Shown here: positions 11,046-26,794 of the stretch, in pieces
How positions within the stretch are numbered: the stretch's first letter is position 1
How the letters are laid out: every line of letters begins with the position of its first letter
Assembly (NCBI GenBank): GCA_024500155.1
Contig: CM044871.1
Span: 77,608,402-77,672,401, forward strand
Length of the DNA stretch: 64,000 bases
Source of the DNA: Chenopodium formosanum
Taxonomy: Eukaryota > Streptophyta > Magnoliopsida > Caryophyllales > Amaranthaceae
Direction of reading: 5' to 3'
The notes under the pieces: model-generated
The model's database searches: none
What the model was told of the DNA's origin: nothing
Seen by the model: only the letters and a program-made list of their open reading frames with translations
Translations under genes and position numbers: made by a program

Positions 11046-14000
11046 GAAGTTTTCTACTAAAGGAAATAAATAAATAAGTAAGAAAATAATATAATTATCA
11101 AAGTATAACTATAACATAGAAAATAATTATTATTAATTTTTTTATATAATTTATGAAAAAAAAGGAGAAAAATGTAAGTAAGGGGAGTGGGTCAAGAGAA
11201 AGGAAGATTCAAGGATAGAGTGGGGAGGAGTGAGAGAGAGTATGTATGTGTTGTGGGCTATGTATGGGAAGGGGAGTGGGGACCACAAGAAATAAGCAAG
11301 TTGATGGGATTCACATGAGTATAGAAATAGCCAATAGGAAGAGGAGAGAGAAAAAGAGTGTGGGTAAAGTGTAGAAATCGTAATAGTAATAGTATGTTGT
11401 TGTAAGTGCATCCCCCTGAAATATGTCGTCGAGCTGCATTACAATAGGATAAACTTCCCTTTTGATTCGTCTGCATGGCCCTCCCCTTCCTTCCTTACTC
11501 TTTTTTATCTTAATAATAATAATAATAATAATCATATTTTTTATGTACTCTAAAATAATTATTTCGTTGTTATAATTTGGACAAATATTTTGTTCTAATT
11601 AAGGGTCGGTTCTGTTTATCTTATTTTGACTTATTTTAAATTTAATAATTTTGGTTAAGTTGAAGATAAATTTAGATTAGTAAAAATAAGTTATGATAGA
11701 GATTATACAAGTTCAAATTACAAATAAAATAAGTTTAGTTGATTCCATATAAGTTTAGATTAAGTTATGTTGAGAAAATTCTAATATAGTCTTATGACTT
11801 TTGACTTCCACAAACTTTGAATTGGATGGTTAAGATTATTTGTTTTTTCCATTTATTTTAATTGGCAATTTTAATTAATTTTTTTTTTAATTATTTTATA
11901 CATACATGTTATTTTTAGAATTTTGAAAATATTAAAAAATAATTTATAGAAGATAAAAATACATTTAAAAATTTTAAAAAATATTTTTAATTAAAAGTAT
12001 TAATTAAAAAATAAACCAAAAATTAAATAATCTTAAACAACCATTATTTAAAAAAAAATGTGGTAGTCAAAACTCATAACACTACATTAGAATCATCCGT
12101 TGTGTAGGCTTTTAGGGAGTTTGGTATGAATTGAGGATAGAAAAAGGGATGATTTAATTACTAAAACAGAATAGGAAAATATTAAGATATGAAATAATGG
12201 TTGTCTCTTATTTAGTTAAAAAGGAATAAGATTGTAATACAGAGTAAGTGATACATTTAAATAGAATCTTACTACATATGTAGTTACTTATTGCATCATT
12301 TATCCTTCTCCAATCTCAATACCCCTCCTCTACCAATTATTATTTTTGTGCCAAAGACGGATTATTTTTATCTCTATTCCTTATTCGTTCCTTACTTAAT
12401 TAGCCCGATGCGTCTCTCCAAACATACAAATTATTTCTTTTTTCCTTTTCTGTATTGTGTATCTTTAATTTATTCCTAGGAACTAAATCATTCAGTGAAT
12501 CGATTATATTATGGTCTCTCCATCCCATCTTGTTTCTATATATTAGGAAGTAAATTGACATATATGCATTTATGAAATTATGAATTATACCTGCTTCATT
12601 AATGTATATTTCTACAACTTGGATTTTCATAAGGTTCACACACTTTGTACAACTTTTTTTTTATACGTGTGTACCCATGAGCATATATATATAATCTAGC
12701 TACAAAATAATGTATTTAGCATTGGTAGCTTAACTTCGATTCATTGTCAGATTAATTAAGTAATTGTTGAAAATAAGGAATGAAAACCCTCTAGATGATT
12801 TAAAATATTTATGTTGAAATAAAAAATAATGTATATACAAGCATGAATTTTAGATGATGCAATTGAAAAAGAATAAATGTTGTAATTAATAAGTTTTGGG
12901 TTTATACATTATTTTAATATGAATTTCTGTCCAACTCTATCAAAATTTGATGTATTGATTTGGGTGATTAATTTTTAAATAAAATATATTTGATTAAAAT
13001 ATAGTAAATATTTTTTACATGGTTAGATATATAGCAAAAATAAGTAATACGAAGTAATAAGCTTTTGAAATAAAGAGATAAATAGATAGAAAATAATCAA
13101 AATATATATCCTTAGTAGGAGTCAATAACATTCTAAATAAAAAAAGTTCCATGCATTACTGCAATCATAAACAAGCTATGTGAGCATTGTGAAGTCCCAA
13201 ATTTTATTTTAAATTTTGTCCGAATAAATCAATATATAAGGGTATTACAAATTATATCTTGGAATTGAAATATTCTGTAGTTGAACATATGTTCTATCGT
13301 ATACAAATCCTTAATCTCAAATCAACACCTCATTCATTAAAGTAACATGTATTATGAAGTGCTTCGTACAATTTTTGCTAGTTAGCTTGCCCACCTGGCC
13401 TAACTAATTCATCCTCAATCATTTATATGTCTAATGTCTTGTTAGTTTGAAATGTCAATAATTTGTTCGTTTTGAAATCCAATGGTTTATTTTCCTATTT
13501 CTTAAATGGTACTATAGATACTTTTGTGCTTGATTCAATAATTTTTTTAAAAAAAAAAGAAAAAAAAAACAACAATAAGGGAGATTATTTAATGGAGTAT
13601 ATATATGTTGATGATGCAAGGAGTCAAACATTTATTGTATTGAATAATTCAACTTGTTATATATTAATTACTTGCTTACACTAATGTATAGTATTTCAAA
13701 CTATATGGCCCAATGCAACCTTATTGTCAAAGCTAAGTTTTTGGTGTTATTAGCTCAAAAATTTTAATTAGGCTAAGAAAAATATTAGTAAAATAAAGAT
13801 AGTAAATGCAACTCTTAGGACTGCATGTAAGAAAATTAGAATTATACGGAGCATTATACAATCTTAATATAATTTAATTAGCACAAACTTTAAAAAAAAA
13901 TCGGGTGTACTATAATTATTGTACATCCATTATAAAGATAGACTAGATTGATCAAAAGTTACCCCTAAAATAAATAAAAGTTATCCTGATATGCATAAAA

Positions 14001-14605
14001 TTAATCCAATACAAATAAAAATTATTAGTAAAGAATCACATTTTAAATGACTAAAAATCAATTATTTGTGATTAAATGTAATTAAATTGTCATTATAAAA
14101 CTTTTCTAATTGTCTATCTATATTAAAATTGTATTATGTTAAAAGTTACCCAAAAAAAAGGCAAAAAGTTACCCTAAAATTAGGTAAAAGTTACCCTTAT
14201 ACTGCTCGATGTACAGTAAAATTAGTGAAAACCGGGGATATACAAAAGTTTTTGTTTAATTAGTACATTAATTTAGTTCTTATCAGCAGCTAGCTCTTGG
14301 GGTGTGTAATTGTGTATATCATAATCAAAAGATTTATACTCCGTATCACATTTTAATTTGCTTTCAAGATTTAAAGGCTCAAATGACCCTTAATTCACGA
14401 CAAATCAATTAATAGCTAGTTGTAAGAAGCAATCATAACACCTACTCGTATATACAATCATAATCAATTAGCTACCATGCATCTTAATTAAAATCATAAA
14501 TGTATTATACATAGTAAATCATACGTAGTATATATACTAATTAAGCAAAAGGTATATACTTGTACATATTTATCATTATTACCAATTAAATTTAGTAAAT
14601 GATTA
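11046..14605. other. RAV upstream region and AT-rich intergenic sequence
   Basis: The first 450 bases hold GA-rich patches and an (AAT)n run at 11513-11532 and may include RAV regulatory DNA. Beyond that no gene was found. TAAGGGTCGGTTCTGTTTATC at about 11600 and TAGGGAGTTTGGTATGAATT at about 12114 look like MITE ends, but I could not find convincing partner ends. Open stretches under 80 codons have no recognisable domains. Confidence 0.45.
14150..14260 (+). repeat. Dispersed repeat, uninterrupted copy of 5115-5610
   Basis: GGCAAAAAGTTACCCTAAAA followed by TTACCCTTATACTGCTCGAT matches the sequence on both sides of the MITE at 5159-5529, and both copies end near TACAAAAGTTTTT. Here the segment is not interrupted. 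The parent element is not recognised. Confidence 0.65.
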
Positions 14606-14614
14606 AAATAAAAT

Positions 14615-15492
14615 GGATCTTTTACCAAAATGACTAATTTGACAAAAATATTTACCAAAACGGCTAATTCTAAAATTTAATTCCCAAACTGGCTAAATTT
14701 ATTAATTTGAAAGGATATTATTATTTCCTTTATGTTTTTTTTTATTTAAATTTTAGATTTATTTAAATTCTAATGTCATAGTTTAAAATATCTCATTTTT
14801 AAACAATAACAATCAACATAATATACATGTTGCAATTCTCAATTTTTTAAAAAGTTACACAAAATAAACAACCACTCAAAATATCCATATTAGCCGACAT
14901 TAACAAATAAAGAGTATACAATTAATAGACTTGAAAAAGATGAACAATACTTTAAAATCCCTTATCATCGTATAAATTTGCGGTAGTCTTGATAGAACAA
15001 TAATACTACTTGAAATTCCAAATTTTTGTGATTGATATGATCAAGATGAAAAATTAGGAATTTTATTATTATTTTTTATTATTTAAATTAGGGTTCTGCG
15101 AGTCTGCAACTACGTTCTTCATAGTTTTGTATATTGCTTAAATTTTCCAACTTAAAAAAATCTTTAAAAAAAAAACCAAAAAAGAAAATTAAAAAAAAAT
15201 GAACAAAACCGGTTCAAAGGAAATAAGAAATAGATAAATTCCTTCCAAGTTTTGTATATTGCTTAAATTTTCCAACTTAAAAAAATCTTTAAGGAAATAA
15301 AAATAAAATAAAAAAAAAAAAAATTAAAAAAAAAAAGAAAGAAAGTGAACAAAACCGGTTCATAGGAAATAAGAAATAGATAAATTCCTTCCAAGTTAAA
15401 ACTAAATAAATTAGCTAGTTTGGGAATTAAATTTGATAATTAGCCGTTTTGATAAATACTTTTGTCAAATTAGCCGTTTTGGTAAAAGATCC
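14615..15492. mobile_element. Mutator-like MITE with long terminal inverted repeats
   Basis: Long terminal inverted repeats of about 85 bp begin GGATCTTTTACCAAAATGAC and end with the near complement GCCGTTTTGGTAAAAGATCC. The element is flanked by an exact 9-bp duplication, AAATAAAAT, at 14606-14614 and 15493-15501. Long inverted repeats plus a 9-bp duplication are diagnostic of Mutator-like elements. There is no transposase; the 700-bp interior is A-rich and non-coding. Confidence 0.88.
15123..15397 (+). repeat. Tandem duplication inside the Mutator-like MITE
   Basis: A segment of about 125-150 bp occurs twice in direct order (from 15123 and from 15248). Each copy contains AGTTTTGTATATTGCTTAAA, then an A-rich stretch, then AACAAAACCGGTTCA and ATAGATAAATTCCTTCCAAG. 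The copies differ mainly in length of the A-rich part. Confidence 0.85.
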
Positions 15493-15501
15493 AAATAAAA
15501 T

Positions 15502-16070
15502 ATAAAAGTTGAATTTTTGGTTTCTATTATTTTCCTTATTTGTTTTGGTAAGGTAGCTAGCGTATCATAAATGGAACTCAATTATTATTCAAAAAATCGA
15601 TCATGTAGAATATTTTATGAGCTGTGTACCTAACTATGTATCGTAATGCAAATTGAGCTATTAATTTTGGGTTGAATTGTGTTTGTGTATGAACACACAA
15701 AGACTAACCAAGTAGCAAAGCGGACTTGATCGATTTTGCACATGTTAACTATATTTAAAACACTAAAATAATAATGTTAATTACGGAGTAGCAAGCAATA
15801 ATATGCATCAAACAATTCCTTTTTTAGTTGGTTGATATAGTCCTTTAACATGTTCGTGAATGTTCTTGATAATATAATAGACATTATCGGGAGAATACTA
15901 TACGATACGGAATATCCGATGATGTATATGTATTTCCCACACCTGGGCCCTATGGAAATCTTATCTGATTATAAAACCACAACCCCACCAACATGAAAAC
16001 TTGCTCGATAATTTGGTGCAGCAGTCTTTTAATGAATGAATTCTCAATACTACTAGTTGTATACTTGTAC

Positions 16071-16102
<32 letters not shown>

Positions 16103-17985
16103 GATATGATATTAATATAGTAAAAGTGGTACATATAAATTCACCCGAGGTGCAGGGCAGATTAACATGAAAGTGAGAGTTATACAACACTACTCGTAGT
16201 GTGTAGAAGAAACAGCTGACCTGAATAATGTTGGATGGGTTAATGGGTCCCACACTACTCGACCTATATTTGTATACAATATGATAGGATAATAAAAACG
16301 ATATGATAGACTTTATAAAAACGAGCAAAAACCATGGGTAACGATGCTATCTCATTGGCCACTCTCTTTATTGTCTACCTTCTACCCCTTTTTTTTTTCA
16401 AAAAAAAATATATATTATATTTATTATTGTTGTTGTTATAATTATTATTTGGGCAAAATATGTATGCAATGTATTGTATATTTGTATATCAAAGGCTCCT
16501 AATAACAAGTGGATTGTGGGCATGCATTAGATGCATGTACCCATGTACGATATCAACTTATCTAGTAGCCAACCATTTTTGGCGCTGTTGGTGGGTAATT
16601 CACTTTAATTTGTAACTTTGACCTTACAAGTTTGAATCCCATCATATATTTACTTGGGAGAAGAGGAATTCCCTTATTTCCCTTCTACTTTCAAGTGCTA
16701 ACATGCAAAGTTAGATTCGTTTAACCTGTGAGATTTGTTGATTTAGTAGGATCTTTCATCTTACATTTAAAAAAGTATACAAAATTTAAGTCAAATAGTT
16801 TATTACTGAATTTAAATACCACATTTTATGCTTTTTAATTTCTCCTTTTATATCAATTAGCCACTTTTGTCTTTTCTTCTCATATCTACAAAGTATATAA
16901 CTTAATTAGAGTATTGTATTATGGAGCATATGTTATTGGTATTAACAAGTGTCCATTTATAATTATATATGTCACATGATGCTCTCCTTATGTAAGAATT
17001 CTTTCTTTTAAAATACATAAAAATACGGAGTATATATAATAAATAAATAAGCAGTTTATACATAAACCTACACCCTTAAATTTAAACATTAAAGTGTAAA
17101 AATCTAATAAATAAAATACTTTAATTTGTATTACATTTTTTGTTCTTTCGTACTAAAATCAATGAAATAAAAATGATTCAACCATACAAGTAATATTTAT
17201 GCATGCTAATGCATGCTATCATGCATTAATCATGAAGTATTGTGTAACGCTAAACTAACGCCTATATCCATATCCAAAAATTAATTTGTTGATTTCAACA
17301 TACTTTTCTATCAAATTTCATATACAGCTACTTATTTGGCTTTTATATGTTGATTAACTATTGGTCAATACAACGAAAATTTTTGTTTAATTTGTCTTAA
17401 TATGTAGGCATCCAAGAATCAAGTTGCTGCGGTCCAATAATTATTATTGTGGTAGTGGGAGAAATATGTTTTTGTTTGTTGACGTCTTGATTAGTTTGTA
17501 GAAAAGATGTACGTACAATATACAAAAAAGTTTTAAATTAATGTTTCTTGTAAACTACAGTATTCTACTTATAGACAAATATCTTATAAACATTAGGTGT
17601 ACATATCTCTATGTGCATCATGTTGTGACTTCTGAGAAAGGAATTTTTTCAAATGCTCAATACTAATTATTCACAAAATCGAATTAAATATTGAAATAAG
17701 ATTAAAATCAACTCATGTAGACAAAAAAGGCGAGTGCAATTTTTTTCTAAAAATATATACATAGAGAAACTAAAAGTAAAATCACATTGTCATGTAATAA
17801 ATCATGTTGCATTCTTTCAAAATAAAAAAAAATAAAAAAAAAGTTATCGTGTTGTATTAAAGTGAATTATCACCTATTAAATATATGGAATATTTGATTT
17901 CCAATAAATAAATAAATAAATAAAATGAACAAGATGAAAGTTATGCTTATTAGGCTTTTTTTTCTTCTTATTTGATAAAGTAGTG
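15502..17985. other. AT-rich intergenic sequence
   Basis: No gene was found. It contains an (AAT)n microsatellite at 16071-16102. A patch at about 16575-16700 has a B-box-like string, AAGTTTGAATCCC, followed by pyrimidine-rich DNA, which could be the head of a tRNA-derived SINE; no clear A box or tail supports this. An open stretch of 91 codons at 16053-16328 (minus) ends in poly-Ile from the microsatellite and is not a gene. Confidence 0.4.
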
Positions 17986-17988
17986 TTA

Positions 17989-18080
17989 GGGCATGTTCTC
18001 ATTGACTGAACTCAGCTGAACTGAAATGAACTGAACTGAGCTGAACTGAATTGAACTGAAATGAATATTTTATAAGAAAT
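17989..18080 (+). mobile_element. 3'-truncated TGAAC-array MITE
   Basis: TTA at 17986-17988 precedes GGGCATGTTCTCATTGACTG and TGAAC/TGAGC pentamers up to TGAATATTTTATAAGA. The second half and right terminus are missing. Confidence 0.7.
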
Positions 18081-18307
18081 CAATAAAATCTTATCTCGCT
18101 TGTCCATTATGGATGTATTTGACTCGTGTTAGTAAGCCATGCCACACACGTAAAATCTGTATTCTTGTTTGTTGATTTCAATAATCTTTATTTCTTACAT
18201 ATTGTCGTAACATGTTGTCTATTATTACCATATAGAGAAAAATGCAAGGTTTACTAAAGAAATTACTAACTAATAAACTTAATATAACTTTTTAAACATT
18301 ATTGTAT

Positions 18308-23955
<5,648 letters not shown>

Positions 23956-24597
23956 TTAGGCCTGTTCTGGTTTATTAAAACTGAGCTCAACTGAATTGAT
24001 TGGAGCTGAACTAAACTGAAATGAATTGTTTATGAGAGAAAGAAACACTACTAGAAAACAAGAAAATAGCGACGGACTGGTTCCGACGGACACATTATTC
24101 CGTCGGAAAAGTCAAAAATTCGTCGGAAATTCAACAATTCCGTCGGAAATTTCCGACGGAATAAAAATCCGTCAGAATATATGCGCGTTCCGATGAAAAA
24201 TTTAGTCAGAAAAGACATTTTCCGACGGATTTATAGTCCGTCGGAATATATATATTTTTTTTTTAAAAAAAATCCCAAATTATAATAACCCTACACTGCT
24301 TTACGCCTCTTTTCCTCTTCTCTATCCTCTCCTTATCCTCTTTCCTCTTTATTCTCCTCTCTCCTCTTTGACGTTCTCTTCTCCTCACTCCTCTCGTTTT
24401 CTTCTCCTGTTCTCTTCTCCTCTTTCGCTCCTCTACTTTCCTCGTATCCCCCACCACCACCGACAACGCTTATCACCACCGATATCACCACCGACATCAC
24501 CACCGACATGAACAACATCACCATCATCGTACCGACAACAATTTCTTCTGTTTTTGCCCTTTTTCTCTCTTCTCAAGTTGAAAACAAAGGTTTTCGA

Positions 24598-24651
24598 GTC
24601 AAATTCGACCATGAAAACTCTAGATCTAGAGTTTTCATGGTCGAATTTGAC
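24598..24651. repeat. 54-bp perfect palindrome inside the CACTA element
   Basis: The arm GTCAAATTCGACCATGAAAA runs into CTCTAG/ATC at the centre and is mirrored without mismatch on the other side, ending GGTCGAATTTGAC. There is no spacer, so it can form a 27-bp stem hairpin as RNA or a cruciform as DNA. Confidence 0.93.
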
Positions 24652-24884
24652 CTCTTAAACCTAATTTTGAGGTCATGTGTGGTCGAATTAAGGTATGTAT
24701 CTTATTTTATTTCAATTTTCTTTCTTTAATTTTTTTTGTTAATTTTTGTTGGTGATTATGGTATTCGGCAGCCATGGTGGTGGTGGTTTGCTTAGGTTGG
24801 GGGGTTCGGCCGAATATGAGTGTTAGGGTTGTAGATCTGGGCTAAGGTTAGGTGGGGTAGGTTAGGTGGTGGGTCTGGTTGTTT

Positions 24885-25170
24885 AGGGTTAGGGGGGCTG
24901 GTTTGGTTTGTGGGTTCTAGTTTGGTATGGGTGGTGGTACGGGTTAGGTGGGTTGGGTGGTGGCTGGTGGCTGGTGTTGTGGGGGTAGGGTTAGGGGTGT
25001 CTGGTTTGGTTTGTGGGTTCTGGTTTGGTATGGGTGGTGGTACGCGTTAGGTGGGTTGGGTGGTGGATGGTGTTGTGGAGGTAGGGTTAGGGGGCTCTGG
25101 TTTGGTTAGATGGGTTCCGGTGGATTTTGGTGTGTTGGGTAGTGGGTGAAGGTACGGGTTAGGTGGGCTG
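24885..25170 (+). repeat. G-rich minisatellite inside the CACTA element
   Basis: A unit of about 115-120 bp containing CTGGTTTGGTTTGTGGGTTC, GTATGGGTGGTGGTACG and GTTAGGTGGGTTGGGTGG is repeated at least twice, followed by decayed copies. It has many GGG/GG runs and so some G-quadruplex potential on the plus strand. Confidence 0.7.
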
Positions 25171-25587
25171 GGCTGGTGGCTGGTGCCGTGGGGTGGTGGT
25201 TGCTGCCTGCTGGTGGGGGTAGGCATTTTTTTTTGTTTTTTTAAAAGCATTTTCCGACGGAATTTTCGTCGGAAATTTCCGGCGGAATACAGTCCGTCGT
25301 CGTACATTTCTGACGGATTAGTTCAGGCCTTAAAATATCTTCCGACGGACTGAATTTCGTCGGAATAGTGGTTCCAACAGAAATTCCGTCGGAAAAGGCC
25401 CATTTTCCGACAAAAGGTTTTCCGACAACCAGTTCCGACGGAATTTCCGTCGAAAACGGGTTTTTTTACGGAAAATGGGATGTTTCCGACGGAAACTTTT
25501 CGTCATTATTTGGCTGTTTTCAAGTAGTGAAATTAGGAACTGAACTGATTGAAGCTGAACTGAACTAAAATTAAGCTGAAGAAATTA

Positions 25588-25734
25588 GGGCATGTTCTCA
25601 TTGATTGAAATGAGCTGAGCTGAACTGAACTGAAATGAATATTTTATGAGAGAATGAAATTAGGAATTGAACTAAACTGAACTGAATTTATTAGAGCTGA
25701 ACTGAACTGAAAATAATCTAATGAGAATAGACCC
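25588..25734 (+). mobile_element. Tourist/Harbinger-like TGAAC-array MITE
   Basis: TTA at 25585-25587 and 25735-25737 flank termini GGGCATGTTCTCATTGATTG and TAATGAGAATAGACCC. The body is TGAAC/TGAGC pentamers with the ATTTTATGAGAGAATGAAATTA-type spacer in the middle. It follows directly on the interrupted MITE at 23959. Confidence 0.85.
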
Positions 25735-25777
25735 TTAGTAGCAATATTTTAAAATTGTTTTTATACAACTTATTAAT

Positions 25778-26794
25778 GAGAACAGACCAAATCCCTTCAC
25801 AGTTCCAGCCGCAGCGGAAGCCTCGGAAGCCTTAACCAATAACAACACCCAAAGTAACCCTTTGAGTGGTGATCCGTATCAATTCGCGGCGGCTGCTGAT
25901 CTGGCACCGGAATCAGGGGTTCAGCTTGATGCAGACACAAACATGATAGAACTAACCCCGCATTATGAACCGGAAATCGAACGGTTGAGGTTCGATGTTC
26001 TTATGAGCTCGGCGATACAATCGAGGGTTGAACTCAACAACGAAATCGCAGGCAGAAGACTTGACAATTCCGGTTATAACCAGCGCTTCTTTGTTGAGTA
26101 CGACTCCCAAAACAACCCTAGGGCGATGGAAATCAGGGAACCTGACTCGCCGGAGTACGAACCAATGGATTTCCAAGGGGAGGGGGAGGAAGATGCCTTT
26201 GAAACAGGGCAAATCCCGGAGGATCCCTTTGCACCTTGGAATGGGGAAGTTCAGGTCGAGGTGGAAGAAGATTATCAGCTGGATCAGCGCAGCGTTGATG
26301 CACAAGCAGAACAACAACAATAAACCCAGCCGCAGATAGAACGCCTTGAGGTTGCAATTTCTGGGAACAATGAGATTGAATCACCAAATCCGGTTGAGAC
26401 AATGTCATACAATGTAGTGATCTTTTCCTGGTGGGATGCGAAAGACAGACGAGGAAGATCGATGAGGAAAAGACAATTCAGGAAAGGAAAGAACAAGAGA
26501 CGTTTTAAAAGAGAGCACTGCCCTTTGAAGAGGAAAGCAATCTCTGATCTTGACTTGGTTTCAATTCAATTTATAGAGGAGATTGAAGATGATGCTGACT
26601 CCTTTCTGGCCAGGAAAAAGAAGAAAGGAAAGGGCCTTAATTGCGGCAGACCCCCAGAGGCTGGACCATCTTCTTCCAATCACGACGGGCCTGGGCCAGG
26701 TGCTTCTTTCGCTTTTGATGCTTGCATTTCTCTAACTTATGCAGGTGATGGGCTTGCGGTGGTTGACCCAATTCAACCACCTCCCGCTCAGTGA
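25778..26794 (+). pseudogene. LINE ORF1 remnant (gag-like RNA-binding protein, C-terminal part)
   Basis: One reading frame is open from the left junction of the element to TGA at 26792-26794, except for TAA at 26321-26323. That stop lies in a run of CAA codons and is probably a single C-to-T change. The visible protein (about 338 codons) is acidic and Gln-rich in its middle. It then has a basic stretch with repeated RK/KR clusters (about 26440-26520) and ends in a Pro/Ser/Gly-rich tail. The N-terminal RNA-binding/zinc-knuckle part expected in plant LINE ORF1 proteins has been lost by 5' truncation. Identification rests on position before ORF2 and composition; no diagnostic domain remains. Confidence 0.75.

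Larger units (their letters stand above)
24046..25529 (+). mobile_element. Non-autonomous CACTA (En/Spm) transposon
   Basis: It begins CACTACTAGAAAACA and ends TGTTTTCAAGTAGTG, an inverted repeat with the CACTA terminus, and is flanked by AAA at 24043-24045 and 25530-25532, the 3-bp duplication expected for this superfamily. Both subterminal regions (24070-24250 and 25250-25500) are packed with direct and inverted copies of TTCCGACGGA/TCCGTCGGAA, the kind of repeated motif bound by CACTA transposases. At 1484 bp it encodes no transposase; the longest open stretches (below 90 codons) are low-complexity Arg/Glu- or Pro-rich products of a pyrimidine tract and a G-rich minisatellite. It must rely on a transposase from elsewhere. 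Confidence 0.92.
23959..25584 (+). mobile_element. TGAAC-array MITE interrupted by a CACTA element
   Basis: TTA at 23956-23958 precedes GGCCTGTTCTGGTTTATT and TGAGC/TGAAC pentamers to TTTATGAGAGAAAGAAA at 24045. The MITE body resumes at 25530 with AAATTAGGAACTGAACTGAT, so the CACTA element sits exactly in the conserved spacer. The right terminus (expected GAACAGGCCC) is missing where the next MITE begins. Confidence 0.75.

Noticed and set aside
11600..12300. Additional hAT or Harbinger MITEs starting at 11600 and 12114
   Set aside because: Single plausible ends were seen but no matching inverted terminus or target duplication.
24263..24527. Arg/Glu-rich open frames on the minus strand of the CACTA element
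   Set aside because: They are translations of a CT-rich tract and change character in each frame; there is no conserved transposase motif.
24885..25120. Interstitial telomere (TTTAGGG) repeats
   Set aside because: GGGTTAGG-like strings occur but within a minisatellite unit of about 115-120 bp, not as a 7-bp array.
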